From assembly GCA_964584315.1 (NCBI GenBank), contig CAZOZO010000060.1, positions 1-14,913 of the forward strand: DNA of 14,913 nt, in the 5' to 3' direction. Below are positions 6,706-14,306 of the stretch, one piece after another. Under the pieces are notes generated by a model, which worked only from the letters and a program-made list of their open reading frames with translations, was not told where the DNA came from and searched no databases. How positions within the stretch are numbered: position 1 is the first letter of the stretch; the number at the start of each line of letters is the position of its first letter. The DNA comes from CAXXOK01 sp964584315. GTDB lineage: Bacteria; Bacillota; Clostridia; Christensenellales; Aristaeellaceae. The translations under genes were made by a program, and so were the position numbers.

Positions 6706-7140
6706 ATGCCCAAACGCTTCATCCATACATCAATTTTGTACGCCATCCTCGCCATGGTGGGCGGCGTGTTTTACCGTGAGTTTACCAAGGCGATGGACTT
6801 CGATGGGCAAACGACGCTCGCGGTGGTGCACACCCACTACTTTGTGCTGGGCATGTTATTTTTCCTGCTGCTCGCGCTGTTGCAGAAAGCGTTCCCTTTC
6901 CGCGCGCGCAAGGGCGTGGGCGTGGCGCTCGCACTGTACCACACAGGGCTGAACATCACGGTGCTGGGGCTAGTGCTGCGCGGCCTTGCGGATGTGACGG
7001 CAGCGCCGCTTGATGCCTGGATGGACGGGGCGCTCAGCGGGCTGAGCGGCCTTGGGCACGCCGCCCTTGGCATCGCCTTGATATGGCTGCTGGTGGCGGT
7101 GGCCAAAGTGGCGGGCGAGAAGGAGCAGGCGGATGCGTAA
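6706..7140 (+). CDS. DUF2871-family membrane protein
   Basis: A 144-residue protein with four hydrophobic segments, and GGAGGGG (6693-6699) before the ATG. I recognise the DUF2871 pattern: a GGVFYREFTK stretch after the first segment, then GQTTLAVVHTHYFVLGMLFFLLLALLQ in the second. Histidines occur in or next to the membrane segments (H42, H44, H79, H118), an arrangement that could bind heme or metal; that is inference. The family has no known function. The last eight bases overlap the start of the next gene, so the two are translationally coupled. Confidence 0.8.
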   Translation: MPKRFIHTSILYAILAMVGGVFYREFTKAMDFDGQTTLAVVHTHYFVLGMLFFLLLALLQKAFPFRARKGVGVALALYHTGLNITVLGLVLRGLADVTAAPLDAWMDGALSGLSGLGHAALGIALIWLLVAVAKVAGEKEQADA

Positions 7141-7570
7141 AGGGCTGCCGTTCGTCAAAAAGCGCACGCTGCTGTTGGTCGCGGGGTTGGTATGGCTGGC
7201 GGCGGGCGCGAACATCCTGCTGATCGGCGCGCCACAGTTCGCCGCCGCTTGGGGCGGTCAGTTGCTGTATGCGCTGCTGGCGCTGCTGGTGTTTGGCGTG
7301 TTTGCGAAGTTCATCTTCATGCCGCTGGTGCGCAGGCATAATGCCCGCATTTTGGGCCTCTCTGGTGAAACCGCGCCGCTTCACCTGTTTTTCGACGGCA
7401 AAAGCTACCTGATCATGGCGGTCATGATGGGCGGGGGCATTGGGCTGCGCGCATCGGGCGCCGTTCCGCCGATCTTCATAGGGGTCATGTACTTTGGCAT
7501 CGGCGCCGCGCTCTCGCTGGCGGGGGTGTTGTTCATCAGGCGCTATTGCGCGGCGGCTTCCGCTGCCTGA
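7133..7570 (+). CDS. Small integral membrane protein coupled to DUF2871
   Basis: A 145-residue protein. The ATG overlaps the end of the upstream gene by eight bases, with AGGAG (7121-7125) seven bases before it. There are four hydrophobic segments (about 12-32, 40-62, 93-112 and 114-136) and a basic cytoplasmic-type N-terminus (MRKGLPFVKKR). The middle loop reads RRHNARILGLSGETAPLHLFFDGKSYLIMAVMMGGGIGLR. I do not recognise a named family. Its size, topology and coupling suggest that it forms a complex with the DUF2871 protein. Confidence 0.75.
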   Translation: MRKGLPFVKKRTLLLVAGLVWLAAGANILLIGAPQFAAAWGGQLLYALLALLVFGVFAKFIFMPLVRRHNARILGLSGETAPLHLFFDGKSYLIMAVMMGGGIGLRASGAVPPIFIGVMYFGIGAALSLAGVLFIRRYCAAASAA

Positions 7571-7965
7571 ACCCTCCGGCGCCCAGCCGGAACGGTCGCT
7601 GGCGCCAGCGTTGCCCCTTTGCGCGGTATGGCGCGGGCCATGCAAGCGGGGCTGGGGTACGTATCGCCGTCCGCCAAACGGAATCGCCATGGCCACTGGC
7701 CGTCGTGCAGCAGCGCGGCGGCCGCTTTTCATGCGCAATGTTTGACAATTCGTCTGCCAAAAAGCACTTATCAGCTAAATTTCACCACTTTCTAATCAGC
7801 CTTGCATTGTACGCCTGCCGTTGCCATGCTATACTGCGTGTGTTCGGCGGCAGACCCGCCCAAACCACGCTTCCATAACGGCTTGCGGCTGTCTGCGCAC
7901 GCCCAGCCCTTATGGCCATCATCCCCCGCGGCACACCCCTGCGGGCAACGACACGGAGGCGCAAA
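7571..7965. other. Intergenic region before the ABC exporter
   Basis: This 395-base region has two parts. The first (to about 7740) is GC-rich and contains the 14-base palindrome CGCTGGCGCCAGCG (7597-7610), possibly a terminator stem. The second begins with a perfect TTGACA (7742-7747) that lacks a good -10, runs through an AT-rich patch and reaches the promoter candidate at 7807-7835. No coding signal was found. Confidence 0.5.
7807..7835 (+). promoter_or_regulatory. Candidate promoter of the ABC exporter operon
   Basis: TTGTAC (7807-7812), a 17-bp spacer and TATACT (7830-7835) with an extended -10 TGC directly before it. The stretch TGCCATGCTATA is shared with the GH127 promoter at 11879-11890. 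The leader to the GTG start is about 125 bases. Confidence 0.6.
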
Positions 7966-8876
<911 letters not shown>

Positions 8877-8880
<4 letters not shown>

Positions 8881-9731
8881 TGGCTTTAGTGTCTCGCAAC
8901 TTGAAGGTATATTTCCGCGACAGAGCCTCGGTATTCTTTTCGCTGCTCGCGGTGCTCATTATCTTTGCGCTGTACCTGCTGTTTTTAGGCGATGTGTGGA
9001 TATCCAACCTTCCGCAGGTGCCGGGTGTCAAGGCGCTGATGGATGCGTGGATCGTGTCCGGCCTTTTGGCGGTATCGTCGGTCACCACGGTCATGGGCGC
9101 GTTCGGCACCATGGTGGACGACCGCTCCCGCAAGATCATCAAGGACTTTAACGCCTCGCCCATCAGCAAGGGCAAGATCGTGGGCGGCTACGAGGTGGCC
9201 TCGTTCATCGTGGGCACGGTGATGTCGCTGCTGATGCTGGTGCTGGGCGAGCTGTACATCGTGGCGCGCGGCGGGGCGCTGCTCTCGCCGCTTGCCATGC
9301 TCACGGTGGTGGGGCTCATCGTGCTCTCGTCGCTGTGCAACACGGCGATGGTGTCGTTCCTCATCAGCTTTTTCAAGAGCCAGAACGCCTTTGGCACGGC
9401 CAGCAGCATTCTGGGCACGCTGGTGGGCTTTTTGACGGGCATCTACCTGCCCATCGGCATGCTGCCGGAGGCCGTGCAGGCCGTGATCAAGGTGTTCCCC
9501 GTGAGCCACGCGGCGCTGCTGATGCGCGGCACCATGATGGCCGTGCCTATGCAGCAGGTGTTCGGCGGCGCGCCGGAGGCCATGGTGCAGGGTTTTGAGA
9601 CGCAGATGGGCCTCGCGTTCCGCTTTGGCGGCGAGCCGGTGAGCGTGCTCACGAGCCTGCTCATTCTGGTGGGCACCACGGCGGTGTTCTATGTGCTTTC
9701 GATCGTCCGGTTCTCCGCCAAGAGCAGGTAA
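8877..9731 (+). CDS. ABC-2 exporter, permease protein (DrrB-like)
   Basis: A 284-residue membrane protein with six hydrophobic segments. Translation starts at ATG 8877 (ATGATG), overlapping the ATPase stop by four bases, with GGGGAGG at 8859-8865. The order is typical of ABC-2 permeases: a cytoplasmic N-terminus (VSRNLKVYFRDRASVFFSLLAVL), a first segment, an external loop, and the conserved cytoplasmic stretch MVDDRSRKIIKDFNASPISKGKIVGGYE before the second and third segments. Next come LLGTLVGFLTGIYLPIGMLPEAVQAVIKVFPVSHAA and a final helix. It forms the export channel with the upstream ATPase. Longer in-frame reading upstream lies inside the ATPase gene and is not real. Confidence 0.92.
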
Positions 9732-10109
9732 CGCGCTTATGGGACGTCAAGGGCTTGCACCCTTGCGGGGGCGGGAAACAGCACCCCTTGTGGGCGCTGC
9801 GTGACGCTCCGGTACCGCCGCACGGCGCCTGCGCGCTGTGCGGCAGGCGGCGCGGCCATGCCTTTGATATGCAATGACGAACGCCGTCGGCCCCGTCTCG
9901 GGGTCGGCGGCGCTTGCGTACGGTCGGCATGTTGCAGGTGATGATATCGGGGCAACGCGACAGCGGACGGATCGTTTACTGTGTGCAAACGGATGAACCG
10001 AAAGGGCGCGTATTTCGCCGTGGCAGGCAATGCCACATAGCGGAGCGACGGGGGCCTCGGTTTGGGGCGTATTAACCGCTGCCTTTTTGTGGCGCACGGG
10101 CTTGCCCGC
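9732..10109. other. Intergenic region after the ABC exporter
   Basis: These 378 GC-rich bases separate the convergent permease and STAS-like genes. They contain a small hairpin CAAGGG/CCCTTG (9748-9765) soon after the permease stop and a long hairpin at 9882-9912. I found no reading frame with protein-like composition; the minus-strand open frames are rich in Arg and Pro, as expected of GC-rich shadow. Confidence 0.5.
9882..9912. terminator. Long GC-rich hairpin between convergent genes
   Basis: A 14-bp stem (9882-9895 with 9899-9912) with two G-U pairs on the plus-strand transcript and a 3-base loop TCT. No T run follows on either strand. It may end transcription from either side or act as a stability element. 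Confidence 0.4.
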
Positions 10110-10508
10110 TCAGGCTTCGCGCACGAGCCAGTGCTTGGCTGCTTCCGGGTCGGCAAAAAAGCGGACGCGCGCAGCCAGCGGCCTGTTCAGCCGGGCCATG
10201 CGCCGCTTGAAGCGCCAGCGGCTGGCCACGCCGCACCCCACCAGACACAGGCGGCCGATTTTGCCTTCGATGTGCTGGATGTGCGCGGCCAGCGCGTCCA
10301 GCACGCCGCCGGTCAGGCGGGTTTCGTACAGGTCGATCCAGATGCGGCGGTTGTGGGCCCTGGCGGAGCGCAGGATGAACGCTTCCTCCGCCTGCATCAC
10401 GGCCAGCAGGCGCGCCTCGTCGCCGTGGAAACCGCCGTACTTGAGCGGGTGCAGCTCGCCGCCCTGAAAATAATAGGGGCACAGCGACCCGCTGGGCGAT
10501 TTTTGCAT
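10110..10508 (-). CDS. SpoIIAA/STAS-like domain protein
   Basis: A 132-residue soluble protein. The minus-strand ATG at 10508 is preceded by GGGAGG at seven bases, so the open frame further upstream is not used. The C-terminal half has the order of the SpoIIAA-like (STAS) fold: a strand RRIWIDLYETRLT, a helix DALAAHI, a strand GRLCLVGC, then the final strand and helix VRFFADPEAAKHWLV, which closely resembles the FDDxEEAxxWL end of that family. The first 55 residues hold strand- and loop-forming sequence with Tyr and His. STAS proteins bind partner proteins, nucleotides or lipids. No partner kinase or sigma factor is nearby. It lies 144 bp after the LacI-type gene on the same strand. The family call is moderate; the gene itself is well supported. 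Confidence 0.6.
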   Translation of the reverse strand: MQKSPSGSLCPYYFQGGELHPLKYGGFHGDEARLLAVMQAEEAFILRSARAHNRRIWIDLYETRLTGGVLDALAAHIQHIEGKIGRLCLVGCGVASRWRFKRRMARLNRPLAARVRFFADPEAAKHWLVREA

Positions 10509-10652
10509 GCTTTTGCCTCCCGCGCCCGGTAAGGCGCAAAATGGACCGCGTCGCGCGGCGGGCACTGGCGGGTGCTGCGTGCGGGCGCTTCCCGTGCCGG
10601 AGGCGACGCCGCCCCAGAGGCTGGGACATGTGCGCCTCGAGCTCCGGCATGC

Positions 10653-11696
10653 CTACTTGATCGCCCGGGTCGATTCGCGGATGATGACGTTGCAGGGCAG
10701 GGTTGTGCTTGCGGGCACGTCCGTGCGCCCCTCCAGCTTCCACAGCAGGTGCTGCGCGGCCGTCAGGCCGATCTGCTTGTTGGGCAGCGCCACGGTGGTC
10801 AGGCTGGGGTAGAGGTAGCTGGCGAAGATCTGGTTGTCAAACCCCACCACGGACAGGTCGTCCGGGATGCGCAGGCCCATGCGGCTGGCCACGGCGTAGC
10901 AGCCGGCGGCCATCACGTCGTTCATGGCCACGATGGCCGTGGGCGGTATGGTAAGCGACAGCAGCGCCTCGCCCTGCTCCACGCCCGAGTGGTGCTCCCA
11001 ATCGCCCCAGCGGATGTACTCCGGCGGCACGTGCAGGCCCGCCTCGTCCATCGCGGCGCGGAAGCCCGCAAGGCGCGCCTTGGTCACGGTGCTGGCGGTG
11101 TGCCCGGCGATCAGCGCGATGCGGCGGTGGCCCTGCTCGACCAAATGGCGGGTGATGGCCTGCACGCTATGCTGGTTGTCATACGTTACGGAGATGCTGG
11201 AGGGGTCGTCGCTGTTGGCATAGGCGAACACCAGCGGGATGCCCGCGGGCTGGCGGATATCGTCGATGCGTCGGTCGTGCATGGCGATGTAGATGATGCC
11301 GTCCACCCGCGCGTCCTCCAAAAGCTGGATGCCGCGGTTGACCGCGCCGATGTAGTGGCTCAGCTGCTCGTACTGGTTATAGAGCTTGCCCAGCAGCTGC
11401 AAGTTGCTCAGCAGCACCTGATAGCCGCTGTCTGAAAGGCGCTGGCTCAACCCGTCCACGATCTCGGGCACGGGCAGGCCGCAGATATCCTCCACCAGCA
11501 CGCCGATGATCTCGGTCTTGCTGGTGCGCAGGCTCTTGGCGATGGTGTTGAGCTTATAGTTGGTCAGCGTGACGGCGTTCAAAACGCGGTCGCGCTTTAC
11601 GGGGCTCACGTTCTTTTTGCCGCTGAGCACGTAGGATACCGTGGCCACGGAAACGTCGGCCAGGTCGGCGATCTCCTTCATGGTTGCCAATTGCAT
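10653..11696 (-). CDS. LacI-family transcriptional repressor of the arabinoside locus
   Basis: A protein of about 347 residues. The N-terminus TMKEIADLADVSVATVSYVLSGKKNVSP is the LacI helix-turn-helix. The hinge helix NTIAKSLRTSK keeps the Leu that inserts at a central CG step. The periplasmic-binding-type core follows: EIIGVLVEDI, VDGIIYIAM, GHRRIALIAG, TAIVAMNDVMAAGCYAVASRMGLRIPDDLSVVGFDN and LTTVALPNKQIG. Three starts are possible (GTG 11699, ATG 11696, ATG 11681). I give ATG 11696, but ATG 11681 would also leave an intact DNA-binding head. It diverges from the GH127 gene, and sites TGAATCGATTA lie downstream of both promoters. The model is a sugar-released repressor that also limits its own gene. 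The inducer is probably an arabinose-containing oligosaccharide or its product, by context only. Confidence 0.93.
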   Translation of the reverse strand: MQLATMKEIADLADVSVATVSYVLSGKKNVSPVKRDRVLNAVTLTNYKLNTIAKSLRTSKTEIIGVLVEDICGLPVPEIVDGLSQRLSDSGYQVLLSNLQLLGKLYNQYEQLSHYIGAVNRGIQLLEDARVDGIIYIAMHDRRIDDIRQPAGIPLVFAYANSDDPSSISVTYDNQHSVQAITRHLVEQGHRRIALIAGHTASTVTKARLAGFRAAMDEAGLHVPPEYIRWGDWEHHSGVEQGEALLSLTIPPTAIVAMNDVMAAGCYAVASRMGLRIPDDLSVVGFDNQIFASYLYPSLTTVALPNKQIGLTAAQHLLWKLEGRTDVPASTTLPCNVIIRESTRAIK

Positions 11697-11735
11697 CACC
11701 CCTGCCCGCGCGGGCGTTCATTTTATGAAAGCGCA

Positions 11736-11746
11736 TGAATCGATTA
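11736..11746. promoter_or_regulatory. Operator O1 for the LacI-family repressor
   Basis: TGAATCGATTA, with the palindromic core AATCGATT around a central CG, lies just downstream of the LacI-gene promoter. The same 11 bases occur at O2 and O3. It would block transcription of the repressor's own gene. Confidence 0.8.
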
Positions 11747-11756
11747 CTCAAAAATC

Positions 11757-11785
11757 AGCATACCAAAAGCGAGGGGATTTGTCAA
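11757..11785 (-). promoter_or_regulatory. Promoter of the LacI-family gene
   Basis: On the minus strand: TTGACA (11785-11780), a 17-bp spacer, TATGCT (11762-11757). Transcription would start about 11750, at the edge of the operator at 11736-11746. The leader to the gene start is about 55 bases. Confidence 0.75.
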
Positions 11786-11862
11786 CTAAAAGCAGACAAT
11801 ATGCCGTGAATGCTTGATTTGCTTGCAGATACGGCGTTTGAGACGAATGTCAAAAATAGACG

Positions 11863-11891
11863 TTGACAGACCATTGCTGCCATGCTATAAT
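11863..11891 (+). promoter_or_regulatory. Promoter of the GH127 gene
   Basis: A perfect consensus: TTGACA (11863-11868), a 17-bp spacer, TATAAT (11886-11891), with an extended -10 TGC. Such a strong promoter needs repression, which fits the two operators just downstream. Confidence 0.9.
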
Positions 11892-11905
11892 CCGTTCGTA
11901 AAGAG

Positions 11906-11916
11906 TGAATCGATTA
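11906..11916. promoter_or_regulatory. Operator O2 for the LacI-family repressor
   Basis: TGAATCGATTA begins 15 bases after the -10 box, so a bound repressor would overlap the early transcribed region. The flanks AGAG and GATAAA resemble those of O3 in the base before (G) and the base after (G). The centre lies 170 bp from the O1 centre. Confidence 0.85.
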
Positions 11917-11944
11917 GATAAATACCGACCTCGACAGGAAACCC

Positions 11945-11968
11945 TGCGGAGGAGTGAAACGCTCCGCA
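11945..11968 (+). other. Hairpin in the GH127 leader between O2 and O3
   Basis: TGCGGAG (11945-11951) and CTCCGCA (11962-11968) form a 7-bp stem with a 10-base loop. It lies in the transcribed leader. There is no T run, so it is not a simple terminator; its role is unknown. Confidence 0.4.
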
Positions 11969-11973
11969 AAAAG

Positions 11974-11984
11974 TGAATCGATTA
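11974..11984. promoter_or_regulatory. Operator O3 for the LacI-family repressor
   Basis: A third exact TGAATCGATTA, 68 bp downstream of O2 (centre to centre), inside the leader of the GH127 gene. It may act as a roadblock or as a partner in DNA looping. Confidence 0.8.
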
Positions 11985-12089
11985 GCTTTTGTACACGGAC
12001 ACGCGCGACCAAGCCTCAAAACCGGGGCGGGCACCGGACGGCACGGGCGCGACAACGCCAAATAAACCACAGCAAGGTGGCTTGAACGT

Positions 12090-14090
12090 ATGAAGAGACT
12101 GACCCCCCTCCCGCTTGGCAGCATCCGTTTGACCGAAGGGCTTGCCAGCCGCATGCAGCAGCTGGTGCGCGACACGGTGCTGCCCTATCAATGGGAGATC
12201 CTGCACGACCGCGTAGAGGGTGCAGCCAAGAGCCACTGCATCGAGAACTTCCGCATCGCGGCGGGCCTCTCCACGGGCGAGCACTACGGCATGGTGTTTC
12301 AGGACAGCGACCTGTACAAGTGGCTGGAGGCCGTGGCCTACACGCTGGAGGTGTTCGGCGACCCGGCGCTGGAGGCCCGCGCGGACGAGATGTGCGAGCT
12401 GATCCGCCTGGCGCAGCGGCCGGACGGCTATATCAACACCTATTATACCCTGCGCAAGTCCGACAACTGCGGCCAGAAGCTGCAGGAGGGCAACGACCTG
12501 CGCAGCCGCGCCCACCTGCCGGAGAACGGCGAGGGCGACGGGCTGTTCGGGCCGGACAACCGCTTCAAGAACCTGCAGCAGGGGCACGAGCTGTACTGCG
12601 CGGGGCACCTGTTCGAGGCCGCGGTGGCTTATGCCCGCGCCACAGGCAAGCGAGACATCCTGGACACTGCCTGCCGCTTTGCGGACTACCTGACCCAGGT
12701 GTTCGGCACGGGCGAGGGGCAGCTCAAGGGCTACCCCGGCCATCAGGAGGTGGAGGTGGGGCTGGTCAAGCTCTACGAGGCCACCGGCGAGCAGCGTTAC
12801 CTTGATTTGGCGGATTTCTTCATCAGCGAGCGCGGCCAAAAGCCCCTCTACTTTGAGGCGGAGCGGGCGCAGAAGGGTTTCCGCGACCTGTTTGGCGAGC
12901 CGGTGCTCTACCTGCTTACCTATGCGCAGACCCATGCCCGCCCTGTGGACCAGACCGAGGCGGTGGGGCATGCGGTGCGCGCGCTGTACATGTACAGCGC
13001 CATGGCGGATCTGGCTGCCTTAAAGGGCGACGGCGCGCTGGCCCACGCCTGCGGGGCGCTGCACCGCAGCGTGACCGCACGGCGCATGTACGTGACCGGC
13101 GCGGTAGGCTCCACCCATGTGGGCGAGAGCTTCACCGGCGATTACGACCTGCCCAACGACACCGTGTACGGCGAGAGCTGCGCCTCCGTGGCGCTGATGA
13201 TGTTTGAAAGCCGCATGGCGGCGCTGACGGGCGAAGGCGCGTATTTCGACACCGTGGAGCGCGCGTTTTTTAACCGCGTGCTGGGCGGCATATCGCTGAC
13301 GGGCACAGAGTTCTTCTACGTAGGGCCGCTGGCGGTCGACCCGCCCGCCTGCCGCGACAACCCGGATCTCTTCCACGTAAAAACCGTGCGGCAGCGCTGG
13401 TTTGACGTAGCCTGCTGCCCCACCAACATTGCGCGCACCATCATGTCCATCGGCGGCTACGCCTACGCCTCGGACGGGGATACCCTGTATATCAACATCC
13501 CGCTGGCGGCGCAGGTGCAAGGCGACGGCCACGCGGTGCGTGTGGAGAGCGGCTACCCCTACGGCGGCACGGTGCGCATCACGGCACTGGCGGGCGGCCA
13601 GCGGGTTCATTTACGGCAGAGCGGGCTCGCGCCCGTGGCGGCGCTTCTGCTGAACGGCCGACCCCTACCCGTCGCCGCCGAACACGGCTATATCGCCCTG
13701 CCAACGCTGCGCGAGGGCGACACCGTGGAAGCCACGCTCGCCATGGCCCCGCACTATGTGGTATCCCACCCCGGCGTAACGGGCAACGTGGGCAAGGCGG
13801 CGGTCATGCGCGGCCCGCTGGTCTACTGCGCCGAGCAGGCGGACAACGGCGCGGGCGTCGCCCGGCTGGCGCTGCCGGAAGCGCTTGCCTGCCGCGAGAG
13901 CGAAGCCTTTACGGGCGACGGCGCGGTGGCGCTGACCGTGCCCGGCCATAAAGCGGTGTATACGGGCGGCGACACGCTGTATCAGGATGCATTGCCCACT
14001 TGGGAGGCCGCGGACATCCGGCTGATACCCTACCACCTGTGGGCCAACCGCGGCGAGGGCGAGATGCGCGTGTACCTGAACGTGCGGTGA
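12090..14090 (+). CDS. GH127 beta-L-arabinofuranosidase
   Basis: A 666-residue protein without a signal peptide, so it is cytoplasmic. AAGGTGG lies about eight bases before the ATG. It matches GH127 (HypBA1 type, about 658 residues) along its whole length: the N-terminal (alpha/alpha)6 barrel with RPDGYINTYYT, GHELYCAGHLFEAAVAYARATGK and YPGHQEVEVGLVKLYEATG, then beta-sandwich domains. The catalytic zinc site is complete: Glu362 and Cys364 in YGESCASVALMMF, and Cys442/Cys443 in DVACCPTNIAR. By homology, Cys442 is the nucleophile. The family releases L-arabinose from beta-L-arabinofuranosides, such as the beta-1,2-linked arabinans of plant hydroxyproline-rich proteins. The enzyme would process arabino-oligosaccharides taken up by the transporter whose binding protein follows. 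It is expressed from a consensus promoter under LacI-type control. Confidence 0.92.
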   Translation: MKRLTPLPLGSIRLTEGLASRMQQLVRDTVLPYQWEILHDRVEGAAKSHCIENFRIAAGLSTGEHYGMVFQDSDLYKWLEAVAYTLEVFGDPALEARADEMCELIRLAQRPDGYINTYYTLRKSDNCGQKLQEGNDLRSRAHLPENGEGDGLFGPDNRFKNLQQGHELYCAGHLFEAAVAYARATGKRDILDTACRFADYLTQVFGTGEGQLKGYPGHQEVEVGLVKLYEATGEQRYLDLADFFISERGQKPLYFEAERAQKGFRDLFGEPVLYLLTYAQTHARPVDQTEAVGHAVRALYMYSAMADLAALKGDGALAHACGALHRSVTARRMYVTGAVGSTHVGESFTGDYDLPNDTVYGESCASVALMMFESRMAALTGEGAYFDTVERAFFNRVLGGISLTGTEFFYVGPLAVDPPACRDNPDLFHVKTVRQRWFDVACCPTNIARTIMSIGGYAYASDGDTLYINIPLAAQVQGDGHAVRVESGYPYGGTVRITALAGGQRVHLRQSGLAPVAALLLNGRPLPVAAEHGYIALPTLREGDTVEATLAMAPHYVVSHPGVTGNVGKAAVMRGPLVYCAEQADNGAGVARLALPEALACRESEAFTGDGAVALTVPGHKAVYTGGDTLYQDALPTWEAADIRLIPYHLWANRGEGEMRVYLNVR

Positions 14091-14093
14091 CTC

Positions 14094-14252
14094 ATACTAT
14101 TTCAAAACCTTAACGCTTCTATCTCGCAGCGCTTTTGCCCTCTGGCTTCGTCGTGAAAGCTCGACGTAGCCCCGCTACGCCTTCGCTTCCACTCCTCGCC
14201 ATAGAACAAAATCGCTCGCGATCTATGACGCATTAAGGATTTGAAATAGCAT
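14094..14252. repeat. 159-bp near-symmetrical palindromic element
   Basis: Almost the whole gap after the GH127 stop is one long imperfect inverted repeat. The outer 20 bases (14094-14113) pair with 14233-14252 at 18 of 20 positions. The middle parts pair with scattered mismatches and small indels. The centre is CGTAGC-CCC-GCTACG (14165-14179), within one or two bases of the exact midpoint. It carries no gene. The form fits a miniature palindromic repeat or mobile element. As RNA it would fold into a very long hairpin that could shield the upstream mRNA end or lower read-through to the binding-protein gene. Confidence 0.75.
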
Positions 14253-14265
14253 AAAGCGTTTCTAT

Positions 14266-14283
14266 CATGCGCGGAGACGCATG
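14266..14283 (+). other. Small hairpin before the binding-protein gene
   Basis: CATGCG (14266-14271) and CGCATG (14278-14283) form a perfect 6-bp stem with a 6-base loop, 10 bases before the ribosome site GGGAGG (14294-14299). There is no T run. I saw no TGAATCGATTA site in this gap. Confidence 0.35.
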
Positions 14284-14306
14284 AAAAAATAAAGGGAGGA
14301 TGCGAC

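Noticed and set aside
7912..7965. Upstream ATG start for the ATPase gene
   Set aside because: There is no ribosome site before 7912, whereas GGAGG lies six bases before GTG 7966, where the conserved ABC fold begins.
9737..10156. Minus-strand open frame in the gap after the exporter
   Set aside because: It is rich in Arg and Pro, has no start signal, and overlaps hairpins; I see no protein-like pattern.
10572..11435. Plus-strand open frame (287 residues) opposite the LacI-type gene
   Set aside because: Its composition (Ala, Gly, Val, His, Arg) is that of an antisense shadow, and the minus strand encodes a complete LacI-family protein.
11982..12971. Minus-strand open frame (329 residues) opposite the GH127 gene
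   Set aside because: It is antisense to a conserved enzyme and has no recognisable domain or convincing ribosome site.
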